Source: Streptomyces kronopolitis (GTDB taxonomy: Bacteria > Actinomycetota > Actinomycetes > Streptomycetales > Streptomycetaceae). Taken from it: DNA of 64,000 nt. Positions 17,608-27,024 of this stretch are shown one piece after another. The DNA lies in NCBI RefSeq assembly GCF_014646275.1, contig NZ_BMND01000003.1, forward strand, positions 124,001-188,000. The letters are read 5' to 3'. The translations under genes and the position numbers were made by a program. The notes under the pieces were generated by a model, which ran no database searches, was not told the DNA's origin, and saw nothing but the letters and a program-made list of their open reading frames with translations. Numbering within the stretch: the stretch's first letter is position 1; the number at the start of each line of letters is the position of its first letter.

Positions 17608-18051
17608 TCAGGTGCGTACCGCCGCCAGCGCCGCCACCAGGCGCTCCGGGTCCCGCGTCGACAGATAGGCGTAGGGCGTCGGGTCCCCGGGATCGGTGAT
17701 CTCCACCCGCACCGCGGTGCGCACATAGCTGCGCAGCAGCATGAACGCGCGGGCATCGGCCTTGTACGTACGCCAGGCCACCGCCTCGTCCGCGTCCAGC
17801 GCCCGTGCCTCGCCCAGCGCCGACGCGGGGATCTTCGCCTCGCCGGCGATCAGCGCGCCGCCCACCACCCGGATCCGTGCCGAGCCGTACGTGCTCACCG
17901 CCACCGCGGACAGCGCCGTGCCGCCGATCAGCCCGCCGAGCATCGGGAGGGTCCCCACGGGGAGCAGCATCAGGGCGCAGGCGACGCCGATCAGCGCGGC
18001 GATCACCCACCAGGAGCGGGGCGCGGTGAGACGTTCTTCGTACGACTGCAT
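17608..18051 (-). CDS. DUF3093 family membrane protein
   Basis: A 147-residue protein with two adjacent membrane helices at the N-terminus (about residues 13-33 and 36-55, SWWVIAALIGVACALMLLPV then MLGGLIGGTALSAVAVSTYG), followed by a cytoplasmic PH-like beta domain (RIRVVGGALIAGEAKIPASA). This matches DUF3093, an actinobacterial family of unknown function regularly found next to dut. It is divergent from the thioesterase and dut genes. Confidence 0.87.
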   Translation of the reverse strand: MQSYEERLTAPRSWWVIAALIGVACALMLLPVGTLPMLGGLIGGTALSAVAVSTYGSARIRVVGGALIAGEAKIPASALGEARALDADEAVAWRTYKADARAFMLLRSYVRTAVRVEITDPGDPTPYAYLSTRDPERLVAALAAVRT

Positions 18052-18109
18052 GGCTCCAGCTTGGCACGGCGGCGCGGGCCCGTGACGTGCGCGGGTAGGG
18101 TCTGCACTC

Positions 18110-18703
18110 GTGAGTGGAACTGACGAACCCAGGGCGAGGCTGACGCCACCGAAGGACGCCGTCGCTCCGGTCCGGCACGCCGATGCGCCGGCCCCCGGGG
18201 AGCTCCTCGGCGCGCACTACGACCGGTGCTTCGGCTGCGGCACGGGACAGCCGCACGGCCTGCACCTGGAGGCGCGGGCCGGCGAGGGTGTGAGCGTGCG
18301 GGCGGAGTTCACCGTCAAGGAGGCCCACCAGGGTGCGCCCGGCCTGGCGCACGGCGGGGTGCTGGCCACCGCGCTGGACGAGACGCTCGGCTCGCTGAAC
18401 TGGCTGCTGCGGGTGATCGCGGTGACCGGCCGGCTGGAGACCGACTTCGTGCGGCCGGTGCCGCTGGGCACGGTGCTGCATCTGGACGCGCGGGTCACCG
18501 CGGTGCACCGGCGGAAGATCTACTCGTCGGCCGTGGGCCGCATAGGCGGTCCGGACGGTCCGGTCGCGGTGCGTGCCGAGGCCGTCTTCATCGAGGTGAA
18601 GGTCGACCACTTCATCGACAACGGAAGGGCCGAGGAGATCCAGGCGGCGATGGCCGACCCGGACCAGGCCAAGCGTGCGCGTGCTTTCGAGGTGAACCCG
18701 TGA
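18110..18703 (+). CDS. PaaI-type hotdog-fold thioesterase
   Basis: A 197-residue hotdog-fold protein. The 4HBT/PaaI core is visible as GAPGLAHGGVLATALDETLG (about residues 77-96), with the conserved HGG and catalytic Asp/Glu in DETLG; the N-terminal segment DRCFGCGTGQPHGLHL is also typical. It probably hydrolyses acyl-CoA thioesters. GTG 18110 was taken as start. Its stop overlaps the GTG start of dut (GTGA), so the two are translationally coupled, a common arrangement in Streptomyces. Confidence 0.85.
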   Translation: MSGTDEPRARLTPPKDAVAPVRHADAPAPGELLGAHYDRCFGCGTGQPHGLHLEARAGEGVSVRAEFTVKEAHQGAPGLAHGGVLATALDETLGSLNWLLRVIAVTGRLETDFVRPVPLGTVLHLDARVTAVHRRKIYSSAVGRIGGPDGPVAVRAEAVFIEVKVDHFIDNGRAEEIQAAMADPDQAKRARAFEVNP

Positions 18704-19221
18704 GTCAGGGACGTGATCCCGTGGAGGTGCTGCTGCGGCGGCTGGACCCGGAGGTGCCCGTGCCGTCGTACGGGCACCCCGGCGACGCCGGTGCGGACCT
18801 GGTGACCACCGAGGCCGCCGAGCTGGCGCCGGGGGAGCGCACCGTGCTGCCCACCGGGGTCTCGATCGCCCTTCCCGAGGGCTATGCGGCATTCGTGCAT
18901 CCGCGGTCCGGGCTGGCCGCCCGGTGCGGACTGGCGCTGGTGAATGCCCCCGGGACGGTCGATGCCGGGTACCGTGGAGAGATCAAGGTGATCGTGGTCA
19001 ATCTGGATCCGCGCGAGAGTGTGCGGTTCGAACGATTCGACCGGATCGCCCAATTGGTCGTCCAGCAGGTCGAGAAGGTGCGCTTCCACGAGGTGGCGGA
19101 ACTTCCCGGCTCGGCGCGGGCCGAGGGGGGATTCGGTTCCACCGGCGGTCATGCGGCGGTGGACGGCTCCACGGGCGGGAATGAATACGCATCGGTCGGT
19201 GCCGACCGGGAAGGACAGTGA
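18700..19221 (+). CDS. dut: dUTP diphosphatase (dUTPase)
   Basis: Hydrolyses dUTP to dUMP and pyrophosphate, keeping uracil out of DNA. The 173-residue trimeric-type enzyme shows the five motifs: I HPGDAGADL, II HPRSGLAARCGLALVN (RSGLA), III GTVDAGYRGEI, IV DRIAQLVV and V RAEGGFGSTGGH, the C-terminal Arg/Phe arm that closes the active site. The frame extends further upstream, but GTG 18700, overlapping the thioesterase stop, is the likely start; GTG 18721 is an alternative. It is followed one base later by the DUF3710 gene. Confidence 0.93.
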   Translation: MSQGRDPVEVLLRRLDPEVPVPSYGHPGDAGADLVTTEAAELAPGERTVLPTGVSIALPEGYAAFVHPRSGLAARCGLALVNAPGTVDAGYRGEIKVIVVNLDPRESVRFERFDRIAQLVVQQVEKVRFHEVAELPGSARAEGGFGSTGGHAAVDGSTGGNEYASVGADREGQ

Positions 19222-19222
19222 C

Positions 19223-19990
19223 GTGTTCGGACGTCGCAAGAAGAACGAGGCTCCTGAGGAGTCGGCCAGGGACACCACGCTCCCCGACGAGCAAGCGGTG
19301 GGCGACGCCGACGAGGACGAGGCGGCACAGCAGCGGCTGAGCCTTCCGCCCGCGCCGCGGCCCGACGGCCCCTGGGACGCGGCGGAGGTCTCCGAGCCCG
19401 GTGAGGGCCGGGTGGACCTCGGCGGCCTGTTCGTGCCCGGTGTCGAGGGTATGGAGCTTCGGGTGGAGGTCGCCGGTGACGCCATCGTCGCCGCGACCGT
19501 GGTGCTGCAGGACAGCGCCGTGCAGCTGCAGGCCTTCGCCGCCCCCAAGAACGAGGGGATCTGGGGCGAGGTCCGCGAGGAGATCGCCTCCGGCATCACC
19601 CAGCAGGGCGGCGTCATCGACGAGGTCGAGGGCCCCCTGGGCTGGGAGCTGCGCGCCCAGGTACCCGTGCAGCTGCCGGACGGCACCAACGGTGTGCAGG
19701 TCGTGCGCTTCATCGGCGTCGACGGCCCCCGGTGGTTCCTGCGCGGTGTGATCTCCGGCCAGGGTGCGGTGCAGCCGCAGGCCGCGGGCGTGCTGGAGCA
19801 CATCTTCCGGGACACCGTCGTCATCCGCGGTGAGTCCCCGATGGCGCCGCGTGACCCGATCGTCCTGAAGCTGCCGGACGACGCCCAGATGGTGCCGGAC
19901 GGCGTGCAGCAGGAGCCGGTCGAGCAGTCGCGCTTCGGCGGCGGTGTGGAGCGTCTGGAACGCGGACCGGAGATCACCGAGATCCGCTGA
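19223..19990 (+). CDS. DUF3710 family protein
   Basis: A 255-residue soluble protein of the actinobacterial DUF3710 family, function unknown. It begins MFGRRKKNEAPEE, has a charged disordered N-terminus, and a conserved beta-rich core that includes GRVDLGGLFVPGVEGMELRV and FAAPKNEGIWGEVREEIA, as expected for the family. GTG 19223 lies one base after the dut stop with GGAAGGA as the ribosome site, so dut and this gene form an operon. A hairpin follows. Confidence 0.88.
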   Translation: MFGRRKKNEAPEESARDTTLPDEQAVGDADEDEAAQQRLSLPPAPRPDGPWDAAEVSEPGEGRVDLGGLFVPGVEGMELRVEVAGDAIVAATVVLQDSAVQLQAFAAPKNEGIWGEVREEIASGITQQGGVIDEVEGPLGWELRAQVPVQLPDGTNGVQVVRFIGVDGPRWFLRGVISGQGAVQPQAAGVLEHIFRDTVVIRGESPMAPRDPIVLKLPDDAQMVPDGVQQEPVEQSRFGGGVERLERGPEITEIR

Positions 19991-20051
19991 CACAGGCGGC
20001 GGCCGGGCGGCGCGTGGGCGCCCCGGCAACGGCTGGATCCTGACGGTCACA

Positions 20052-20085
20052 AGGGCCCGTACTCCCCGGCAGGGGGTGCGGGCCC
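20052..20085 (+). terminator. Hairpin terminator after the dut operon
   Basis: An imperfect inverted repeat (AGGGCCCGTAC at the left, GTGCGGGCCCT at the right, short GC loop) follows the DUF3710 stop and precedes the kdp control region. Confidence 0.6.
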
Positions 20086-20124
20086 TCGTCGTCCGCGCAG
20101 GTCAGGCCGCAAGGCGTAGAGATT

Positions 20125-20166
20125 GCGTCAACGGGGCGCCAATGGCCGTAAGGGAGGCGTCAACGG
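20125..20166 (+). promoter_or_regulatory. Direct repeats GCGTCAACGG upstream of the kdp operon
   Basis: Two exact copies of the 10-mer GCGTCAACGG at 20125-20134 and 20157-20166, 32 bp apart start to start (about three helical turns), lie 71-112 bp before the first kdp-linked start codon. They are plausible KdpE-binding sites by position, but no Streptomyces KdpE motif was available to compare. An inverted pair CTAGAGG...CCTCTAG lies further right at about 20198-20227. Confidence 0.4.
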
Positions 20167-20236
20167 CGGTCGCGGGCGGCGGGAAGGGCGCTTTGCTCTA
20201 GAGGTCCGTACCTCCTCATTCCTCTAGGAGCACCCG

Positions 20237-20320
20237 ATGGCCGACGTGGCCTTCGTCGTCGTCACCCTCGCGGTCTTCGCCCTGGTGGCCCTCGTCGCCA
20301 AGGGGGTGGCGAAGCTGTGA
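20237..20320 (+). CDS. 27-residue membrane peptide preceding kdpF
   Basis: ATG 20237 with a CTAGGAG ribosome site encodes MADVAFVVVTLAVFALVALV followed by AKGVAKL, a single membrane helix with a basic tail. Its TGA overlaps the GTG start of kdpF (GTGA), coupling the two. It has no name I know of. Its position, coupling and helix length suggest an accessory single-helix subunit or a leader peptide for the Kdp potassium pump. It is too short for usual gene calling and could also be a degenerate duplicate of kdpF. Confidence 0.65.
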   Translation: MADVAFVVVTLAVFALVALVAKGVAKL

Positions 20321-20406
20321 CCGTCGAGAACATCGTCGGCCTGTTCGTGGCCGTCGCCCTGCTCGGCTACCTGGCCCTCGCCCTCGTCTTCCCGGAGAGG
20401 TTCTGA
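20317..20406 (+). CDS. kdpF: Potassium-transporting ATPase subunit F
   Basis: A 29-residue single-helix peptide that stabilises the KdpFABC complex. The sequence begins [20 protein letters not shown] and ends LALVFPERF, closely matching KdpF peptides. GTG 20317 overlaps the stop of the 27-residue peptide, and its own stop is one base from the kdpA start, so all are translated in series. Confidence 0.9.
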   Translation: MTVENIVGLFVAVALLGYLALALVFPERF

Positions 20407-20407
20407 G

Positions 20408-22114
20408 GTGTCCACTGCTGCTGTTGCGGCGGGCCAGATGAGCCCCGCCCTCGCCGGCGTGCTCCAGCTGACCGCGCTCGCCGCGGCGCTGGTCCTGGCA
20501 TACCGCCCCCTCGGCGACTACATGGCCGCCGTCTACGGCGCGCCCCGGCACCTGCGCGTCGAGAAGGTCCTCTACCGCTGCATCGGCGCCAACCCGGACG
20601 CCGAGATGCGCTGGCCGGCCTATCTGCGCGGCGTCCTGGCCTTCTCCGCGGCGGGCGTGCTCCTGCTGTACCTGCTCCAGCGGGTCCAGGGCGGGCTGCC
20701 GCTGTCCCTCGGCTTCGCGTCGATCAGCCCCGACCAGGCGTTCAACACCGCCGCGTCGTTCGTCACCAACACCAACTGGCAGTCCTACAGCGGCGAGCAG
20801 GCCATGGGCCACGTCGTGCAGACCGCGGGCCTGGCGGTGCAGAACTTCGTGTCCGCCGCCACCGGCATGGCCGTCGCCGTCGCGCTGGTCCGCGGCTTCG
20901 CCCGGTCCCGCACCGGCGAACTCGGCAACTTCTGGGCCGACCTGGTCCGCGGCACGGTGCGGGTCCTCGTCCCGATCGCGGTCCTCGGCGCCCTCGTCCT
21001 GGTCGCCTGCGGCGCCGTGCAGAACTTCTCCGGCATCCACGAGGTCGGCCAGTTCATGGGCGGCGTCCAGCAGACCAACGGCGGCGCGGTCGCCTCCCAG
21101 GAGGCCATCAAGGAACTGGGCACCAACGGGGGCGGCTACTTCAACGCCAACTCCGCCCACCCCTTCGAGAACCCGAACGCCTTCAGCAACCTCTTCGAGA
21201 TCTTCCTGATCCTGGTCATCCCGTTCGCGCTGACCCGCACCTTCGGCAAGATGGTCGGGAACGTGAAGCAGGGGTACGCGATCCTCGCCACCATGGCCGC
21301 CGTCTGGCTCGGCTTCACCGCGCTGATGATGTGGAGCGAGTTCGCCCACGGCGGCCCGGCCCTGCAGGCCGCGGGCGCCGCCATGGAAGGCAAGGAAACC
21401 CGCTTCGGCGTCGGCTCCTCCGCGATCTTCTCGGTGGCCACCACCCTGACCTCCACCGGCGCGGTCGACGCCTTCCACTCCTCGTTCACCGCCTTCGGCG
21501 GCGGCCTCCAGCTGCTCGGCATGATGCTGGGCGAGATCGCCCCCGGCGGGGTGGGCTCCGGGCTCTACGGCATGCTCGTGATGGCGGTCATCGCGGTGTT
21601 CCTCGCCGGCCTGATGGTGGGCCGCACCCCCGAATACCTCGGCAAGAAGATCGGCACCCGCGAGATCAAGCTCGCCGCCTGCTACCTCCTCATCACCCCG
21701 ACGCTGGTCCTCGGCTTCACCGCGGCGTCGATGGTGCTGCCCGACGCGCTGGGCTCGATGCTCAACACCAAGGCGCTGGGCGCCGGCCCGCACGGCTTCT
21801 CCGAGGTCCTCTACGCGTTCACCTCCGGCGCCAACAACAACGGCTCGGCCTTCGCCGGACTGAACGCCAACACGCCCTGGTACAACACCACGATCGGCCT
21901 GGCGATGCTGCTCGGCCGCTTCCTGCCCATGGTGTTCGTGCTCGCCCTCGCCGGCTCGCTCGCCGAACAGCAGCCGGTCCCCGAGACCGCGGGCACCCTG
22001 CGTACCGAAAAGCCGCTCTTCGCCGGGCTGCTCGTCGGCACGATCCTGATCGTCACCGGTCTGACCTACTTCCCGGCGCTGGCCCTCGGCCCGCTGGCGG
22101 AGGGGCTGTCATGA
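20408..22114 (+). CDS. kdpA: Potassium-transporting ATPase subunit KdpA
   Basis: The potassium-binding, channel-like subunit of the high-affinity KdpFABC pump. The 568-residue multi-pass membrane protein contains the four degenerate selectivity-filter loops: [43 protein letters not shown] and [15 protein letters not shown]. The length fits the family. Start GTG 20408 is one base after the kdpF stop; the stop overlaps the kdpB ATG by four bases (ATGA). Confidence 0.96.
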   Translation: MSTAAVAAGQMSPALAGVLQLTALAAALVLAYRPLGDYMAAVYGAPRHLRVEKVLYRCIGANPDAEMRWPAYLRGVLAFSAAGVLLLYLLQRVQGGLPLSLGFASISPDQAFNTAASFVTNTNWQSYSGEQAMGHVVQTAGLAVQNFVSAATGMAVAVALVRGFARSRTGELGNFWADLVRGTVRVLVPIAVLGALVLVACGAVQNFSGIHEVGQFMGGVQQTNGGAVASQEAIKELGTNGGGYFNANSAHPFENPNAFSNLFEIFLILVIPFALTRTFGKMVGNVKQGYAILATMAAVWLGFTALMMWSEFAHGGPALQAAGAAMEGKETRFGVGSSAIFSVATTLTSTGAVDAFHSSFTAFGGGLQLLGMMLGEIAPGGVGSGLYGMLVMAVIAVFLAGLMVGRTPEYLGKKIGTREIKLAACYLLITPTLVLGFTAASMVLPDALGSMLNTKALGAGPHGFSEVLYAFTSGANNNGSAFAGLNANTPWYNTTIGLAMLLGRFLPMVFVLALAGSLAEQQPVPETAGTLRTEKPLFAGLLVGTILIVTGLTYFPALALGPLAEGLS

Positions 22115-24255
22115 CCGTCCCCGTGAAACCGGAGGAGCCCGGCACCATGGCCTCCCGCTCGACACTCACCCCGGCCCGCGCGCCGCACCAGGACGCCCCC
22201 GGCGGGCAGCAGCCCGGCGACGGCCGCGTCGGCGGCGGACTCTTCGACCCCGGGCAGCTGATCCGGTCCCTGCCGGACGCGCTGCGCAAACTCGACCCGC
22301 GGGTGATGGTCAAGTCCCCCGTGATGTTCGTGGTCGAGGTCGGCTCCGTGCTGACCACGGTCTTCGCCTGCACCACCCCGACGGACTGGTTCGGTTGGAC
22401 GATCGCCGCCTGGCTGTGGCTGACCGTGCTCTTCGCCAACCTCGCCGAGGCGGTCGCCGAAGGCCGCGGCAAGGCGCAGGCCGACACCCTGCGCAAGGCC
22501 AAGACCGACACCGTGGCGCGCCGGCTCACCGACGGGGCCGCGGAGCGGATACCCGGCACCGAACTGCGCATCGGCGACCTGGTGGTCTGCGAGGCCGGCG
22601 ACATCATCCCCGGTGACGGCGATGTCGTGGACGGCGTGGCCTCCGTCGACGAGTCGGCCATCACCGGCGAATCGGCCCCGGTCATCCGCGAGTCCGGCGG
22701 CGACCGCTGCGCGGTGACCGGCGGGACGAAGGTGCTCTCCGACCGCATCGTCATCAAGATCACGACGCGGCCCGGCGAGACCTTCATCGACCGGATGATC
22801 AACCTCGTCGAGGGCGCCGCACGGCAGAAGACCCCCAACGAGATCGCGCTGAACATCCTGCTCGCCTCGCTCACCATCATCTTCCTGCTGGCCGTCGTCA
22901 CCCTCCAGCCGTTCGCGATCTACGCGGGCGCCGAGCAGCCCATGATCGTGCTGCTCGCCCTGCTGGTCTGCCTGATCCCGACGACGATCGGCGCGCTGCT
23001 CTCGGCCATCGGCATCGCCGGCATGGACCGGCTCGTGCAGCGCAACGTCCTGGCCATGTCCGGCCGGGCCGTCGAAGCCGCGGGCGATGTATCGACATTG
23101 CTGCTCGACAAGACCGGCACCATCACCCTCGGCAACCGCCAGGCAGCCGAGTTCGTCCCGGTACGCGGCACCACCGAGGCCGAGGTCGCCGACGCGGCCC
23201 AGCTGTCGTCACTGGCCGACGAGACCCCCGAGGGCCGCTCCATCGTCGTCCTCGCCAAGGAGAAGTACGGACTGCGCGAGCGCCACCAGGGTGAGTTGAC
23301 GGGCGCCGAGTGGATCCCGTTCACCGCCCAGACCCGGATGTCGGGCGTGGACATCGACGGGCGCAAGGTCCGCAAGGGCGCGTCCGGTTCGGTCATCGCC
23401 TGGGTCCAGGAACGCGGCGGCCCCGTCGCCGAGGACGCCCGCACGCTCACCGACGCCATCTCCGAGGCCGGCGGCACCCCGCTGCTGGTCGCCCTGGAGG
23501 ACGAGAGCGGTCCGCGGGTCCTGGGCGTCATCCACCTCAAGGACGTCGTCAAGGAGGGCATGCGCGAACGCTTCGTCGAACTGCGGCGGATGGGCATCAA
23601 GACCGTCATGATCACGGGCGACAACCCGCTGACGGCCAAGGCCATCGCCGAGGAGGCGGGCGTGGACGACTTCCTCGCGGAGGCCACCCCCGAGGACAAG
23701 ATGGCGCTCATCAAGCGCGAACAGGCCGGCGGCAAGCTGGTCGCGATGACCGGCGACGGCACCAACGACGCGCCCGCGCTCGCGCAGGCGGATGTCGGCG
23801 TGGCCATGAACACCGGCACCTCGGCCGCCAAGGAGGCCGGGAACATGGTGGACCTGGACTCCAACCCGACCAAGCTCATCGAGATCGTCGAGATCGGCAA
23901 GCAACTGCTCATCACCCGGGGCGCGCTGACGACCTTCTCGATCGCCAACGACGTCGCGAAGTACTTCGCGATCATCCCGGCGATGTTCGCGGTGGCCTAC
24001 CCGGGCCTGGACACCCTCAACATCATGCGGCTCTCCAGCCCCGACTCCGCGATCCTCTCGGCGATCATCTTCAACGCGCTGGTCATCGTCGCCCTGGTAC
24101 CGCTCGCCCTCAAGGGGGTGCGGTACCGGCCGGTCAGCGCCGACCGGATGCTGCGGCGCAACCTCGCCGTCTACGGGCTCGGCGGCCTGATCGCCCCGTT
24201 CCTCGGCATCAAACTCATCGATCTGCTCCTCTCCCTCATCCCCGGAATCGGGTGA
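22111..24255 (+). CDS. kdpB: Potassium-transporting ATPase ATP-binding subunit KdpB
   Basis: The P-type ATPase subunit that powers potassium uptake. The 714-residue protein shows the actuator motif AITGESAP, the phosphorylation motif [11 protein letters not shown] with Asp333 as the phosphorylated residue, the nucleotide-binding region, and the hinge motif [23 protein letters not shown] 22111 overlaps the kdpA stop; the frame is open further upstream but only as shadow of kdpA. The first 60 residues form a polar extension before the conserved [19 protein letters not shown]. Confidence 0.96.
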   Translation: MTVPVKPEEPGTMASRSTLTPARAPHQDAPGGQQPGDGRVGGGLFDPGQLIRSLPDALRKLDPRVMVKSPVMFVVEVGSVLTTVFACTTPTDWFGWTIAAWLWLTVLFANLAEAVAEGRGKAQADTLRKAKTDTVARRLTDGAAERIPGTELRIGDLVVCEAGDIIPGDGDVVDGVASVDESAITGESAPVIRESGGDRCAVTGGTKVLSDRIVIKITTRPGETFIDRMINLVEGAARQKTPNEIALNILLASLTIIFLLAVVTLQPFAIYAGAEQPMIVLLALLVCLIPTTIGALLSAIGIAGMDRLVQRNVLAMSGRAVEAAGDVSTLLLDKTGTITLGNRQAAEFVPVRGTTEAEVADAAQLSSLADETPEGRSIVVLAKEKYGLRERHQGELTGAEWIPFTAQTRMSGVDIDGRKVRKGASGSVIAWVQERGGPVAEDARTLTDAISEAGGTPLLVALEDESGPRVLGVIHLKDVVKEGMRERFVELRRMGIKTVMITGDNPLTAKAIAEEAGVDDFLAEATPEDKMALIKREQAGGKLVAMTGDGTNDAPALAQADVGVAMNTGTSAAKEAGNMVDLDSNPTKLIEIVEIGKQLLITRGALTTFSIANDVAKYFAIIPAMFAVAYPGLDTLNIMRLSSPDSAILSAIIFNALVIVALVPLALKGVRYRPVSADRMLRRNLAVYGLGGLIAPFLGIKLIDLLLSLIPGIG

Positions 24256-24926
24256 CCGCCGTGAACAACTCCGTACGCAACACCGCCCGCTTGATGGGGG
24301 CGGGCCTGCGCGCCCTGCTCGTACTGACCGTGGTCTGCGGGGTCCTCTACCCGCTGGCGGTCACCGGCGTGGCCCAGGCGGCGTTCCCCGGCCGGGCGAA
24401 CGGCTCCGAGGTGAGCTCCCACGGCAAGGTCGTCGGCTCCTCCCTGATCGGCCAGCGCTACGACAAGGGCAAGGACAAGCAGGGCAACCCCGTCCCGGAC
24501 CTGAAGTACTTCCAGCCGCGCCCCTCGGCGGGACTGGGCAGCAACCGGGCCAACGGCGTCAACCCCCGGTACGACCTCCAGGTCTCCGGCGCGTCCAACC
24601 TGGGCGCGACCAACACCGACCTCGTGAAGGCGGTGAAGGAGCGCAAGCAGTGGGTCGCCGAGACCTACGGGGTGCCCGCGTCGAAGGTCCCGGCCGACGC
24701 CGTCACCTCGTCGGGCTCCGGCCTCGACCCGGACATCTCCCCGGCCTACGCCCGGCTCCAGGCCGACCGCGTCGCCAAGGAGAACCACCTCCCCGCCGAC
24801 CGGGTCCGCCGGCTGGTCGAGGACCACACCGACGGGCGCACCCTGGGCTTCATGGGCGAACCCCGGGTGAATGTACTGGAGTTGAATGTCGCGCTGAGGG
24901 ACTTGACACGGGGGCAGGGGGGCTGA
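24252..24926 (+). CDS. kdpC: Potassium-transporting ATPase subunit KdpC
   Basis: The single-span subunit that joins KdpA and KdpB. The 224-residue protein has one membrane helix near the N-terminus ([20 protein letters not shown], about residues 18-37). The extracytoplasmic domain contains GSSLIGQRY and the hallmark [20 protein letters not shown] near residues 157-176. GTG 24252 overlaps the kdpB stop (GTGA); GTG 24261 is an alternative start. A large hairpin follows the operon. Confidence 0.95.
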   Translation: MTAVNNSVRNTARLMGAGLRALLVLTVVCGVLYPLAVTGVAQAAFPGRANGSEVSSHGKVVGSSLIGQRYDKGKDKQGNPVPDLKYFQPRPSAGLGSNRANGVNPRYDLQVSGASNLGATNTDLVKAVKERKQWVAETYGVPASKVPADAVTSSGSGLDPDISPAYARLQADRVAKENHLPADRVRRLVEDHTDGRTLGFMGEPRVNVLELNVALRDLTRGQGG

Positions 24927-25003
24927 GGGGGCGCCGGCTCGGTGGCTTGGCTGGGGCGGGGCTGGGGCTTGCGGGCCGGTGGGGCCCAGCGATTGCAGGT
25001 GGA

Positions 25004-25046
25004 GCCTCCCGCCGTTGCGGCTGTTGTGGCTGCGACGGCGGGAGGC
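25004..25046 (+). terminator. Hairpin terminator after kdpFABC
   Basis: Perfect 12-bp arms (25004-25015 and 25035-25046), extended inward by wobble pairs, lie 78 bases after the kdpC stop. The remaining bases to the ABC ATPase gene contain no gene. Confidence 0.7.
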
Positions 25047-25196
25047 CGAAGTGCGTCTGCGTCCCGGGTCGATGCGGGAGTTATCCACAGGCGTTGCCCG
25101 CCGCTCCGCGCCGTACGCATACTGACGCCACCGGCAGGCGAGAAGGACCCGGCGACCCGGATCCGGGGAGGAGCCTGAGAAGTGGGGGAGCGGACC

Positions 25197-25943
25197 ATGC
25201 ACGACGGGGGAAGCACGAACGGAGCCGACGAGGACGGGCGGGCAACAGCCGTCGCGGAGCGCGCACGAGCGATGGTCGTCGTCGAAGAGGTGCACCGGAG
25301 CTACGGGAGCGACGCCGGCGCCGTGCACGCGCTGCGCGGGGTGTCCTGCCGCATACCGCACGGCGAACTCGTCGCCCTGCGCGGCCGATCCGGATCCGGC
25401 AAGACGACACTCCTCAACCTCATAGGCGGCCTGGACAGTCCGGACTCCGGGCGGATAGTCGTCGACGGCACGCCGCTCGCCGACCTCGGTGAGAGCGGCC
25501 TGCTGGAGATGCGCCGGGACCGTATCGGCTTCGTCTTCCAGTCCTTCGGGCTGATACCGATCCTGAGCGCCGCCGAGAACGTGGGAGTGCCGCTGCGGCT
25601 GCGCAAGGCGGCGCCACGCGAACGCGAGGAGCGCGTCGCGCTCCTGCTGTCCCTCGTGGGGCTGTCCGGGCATGTCGCGCAGCGCCCCGGTGAGCTCTCC
25701 GGCGGTCAGCAGCAGCGCGTCGCGATAGCCCGCGCGCTCGCCAACCGTCCGGCGCTGCTCATCGCCGACGAGCCCACGGGGCAACTGGACGCCGAGACCG
25801 GCATGGAGGTGATGGAGCTGCTGCGCGCCGTGGTCCGCAGCGAGGGCGTCACGGCCCTGGTCGCCACGCACGACCCCAACCTCCTCGGCCTCGCCGACCG
25901 CGTCCTGCACCTGAACGACGGGCTGATCATGGAGGAGGGGTAG
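25197..25943 (+). CDS. ABC transporter ATP-binding protein (MacB/LolD type), no permease nearby
   Basis: A 248-residue ABC ATPase of the class that drives MacB/FtsX-type permeases. Walker A is GRSGSGKTTLLN, the Q-loop FVFQSFGLIPILSA, the signature LSGGQQQRVAIARAL, Walker B ALLIADEPTGQLD and the H-loop LVATHDPN, all intact. ATG 25197 follows GGGGGAG; GTG 25182 would add five residues. The usual permease partner is absent: it is flanked by kdpC and a convergent acetyltransferase gene, so it is an orphan and must work with a permease encoded elsewhere, or act alone. Confidence 0.88.
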   Translation: MHDGGSTNGADEDGRATAVAERARAMVVVEEVHRSYGSDAGAVHALRGVSCRIPHGELVALRGRSGSGKTTLLNLIGGLDSPDSGRIVVDGTPLADLGESGLLEMRRDRIGFVFQSFGLIPILSAAENVGVPLRLRKAAPREREERVALLLSLVGLSGHVAQRPGELSGGQQQRVAIARALANRPALLIADEPTGQLDAETGMEVMELLRAVVRSEGVTALVATHDPNLLGLADRVLHLNDGLIMEEG

Positions 25944-26074
25944 GGGGAAGGGGCAGAGGTGGGGGAGGGGAGGGCGGAGGGCGGGGGGGGGAGGGCCCCA
26001 AGAAGGTTGAGTTCGCGTGCAGAAGCTGGCCCTGGCCCACCCCCGCCCCTCGCCCCAGCCCTCCCCCCCGGGAC
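25944..26074. other. Purine-rich then pyrimidine-rich gap between converging genes
   Basis: The left half of this gap is a run of G/A on the plus strand and the right half a run of C/T, giving a loose self-complementary structure. It probably terminates both neighbouring genes; no discrete stem could be fixed. Confidence 0.4.
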
Positions 26075-26647
26075 CTACCAGACGTCGCCGTCGCGCCAGT
26101 CGCAGGTGAGGTCGGTGTCGAGGTCGAGTGGCGTGGCCGCGGTCGGCAGGACGTAGATGCAGCCGTCCTCGTCGGCGGTGCGCCGGATGCCGTAGGGGGT
26201 CAGCGCCCAGGAGTGGCCGCGCCACAGTCGCCAGCCGCGGGCCGCGTAGAAGGAGGCGGCCTCGTCGGAGGCGCCGAGTGCGCCGAGGTCGTAGCCGCTG
26301 CGGACCACCCGCTCCAGCGCGTCCATCATGGCCGCGCCGTGCCCGCGTCCGCGCCGGTCCGCACGGACGCCGACGCCCTCCACGTACCCGCAGCGCAGCG
26401 CCCGGCCGCCGTGCAGCAGACGCCGCTGGATCACGGAGGCGTGCCCGATCACCTCGCCGTCCTCCTGGACCAGGGCGTGCAGACCGCCGAGCGCGTGCTC
26501 CCAGTCCTCGGCGGTCATGTCGTCGAAGACGTCGTACAGGAGGGCGCGGACCGCCTTGAGGGTGGCGGCGTCCAGGTCTGAGGTGTGGGCGATCCGTACG
26601 TCGGGGATGCGGGGCGTCGTCAGCTCTGCCTCGGTCATGCCGGTCAT
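26075..26647 (-). CDS. Aminoglycoside 2'-N-acetyltransferase, AAC(2')-I family
   Basis: A 190-residue GNAT enzyme that strongly resembles mycobacterial AAC(2')-I proteins, which acetylate the 2'-amino group of aminoglycosides. Conserved blocks include EDWEHALGGLHALV, HASVIQRRLLHGGRALRCGY, VEGVGVRADRRGRGHG (acetyl-CoA site) and the C-terminal CDWRDGDVW. Length is normal. The start is uncertain: ATG 26647 or ATG 26638, neither with a clear ribosome site. In soil actinobacteria such enzymes may serve cell-wall or metabolite acetylation as well as resistance. It sits oddly between kdpC and kdpD. Confidence 0.87.
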   Translation of the reverse strand: MTGMTEAELTTPRIPDVRIAHTSDLDAATLKAVRALLYDVFDDMTAEDWEHALGGLHALVQEDGEVIGHASVIQRRLLHGGRALRCGYVEGVGVRADRRGRGHGAAMMDALERVVRSGYDLGALGASDEAASFYAARGWRLWRGHSWALTPYGIRRTADEDGCIYVLPTAATPLDLDTDLTCDWRDGDVW

Positions 26648-27024
26648 CGTCGCAGCCGTCCGGTGGCCGGGCGACGGCTTTTCCCGTCCGTCAGCGGTTC
26701 GTCCGCTCCCGGTGCGGCGCGACTGCCCTCCGCCCACCTTCCACGCCCCGTCCCCGCCCGACCCCAGGACCGCCTGACCGGACACCCGTCCCCCACGCCT
26801 TCGGGACTGCCCGTCCCCCATCCCTTCCGGACCCCCGCCCCCGCCCCCGTTCCCTGACGGCGCCCGCTCCTCCCACCGCCCGCCCCCTCCAGAGCCTCCT
26901 CCATCAGAGTCCCGTCAAGACCGGTCGTGAAGTCGTCCGACGGGGCTTTTGTGGCCTTGTCGGGTCGTAGGGTCGCAGCAGGGTCAGCCCGGTGGGGGCG
27001 GCTTTCACGTAAGACAATGGGGCC
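26648..27024. other. Polypyrimidine-rich upstream region of kdpD
   Basis: About 377 bases without a gene. From about 26716 to 26905 the plus strand is dominated by C and T (long CCCCC-type runs broken by single purines). The right end, about 26915-27020, returns to mixed sequence and should hold the kdpD promoter. Confidence 0.45.
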
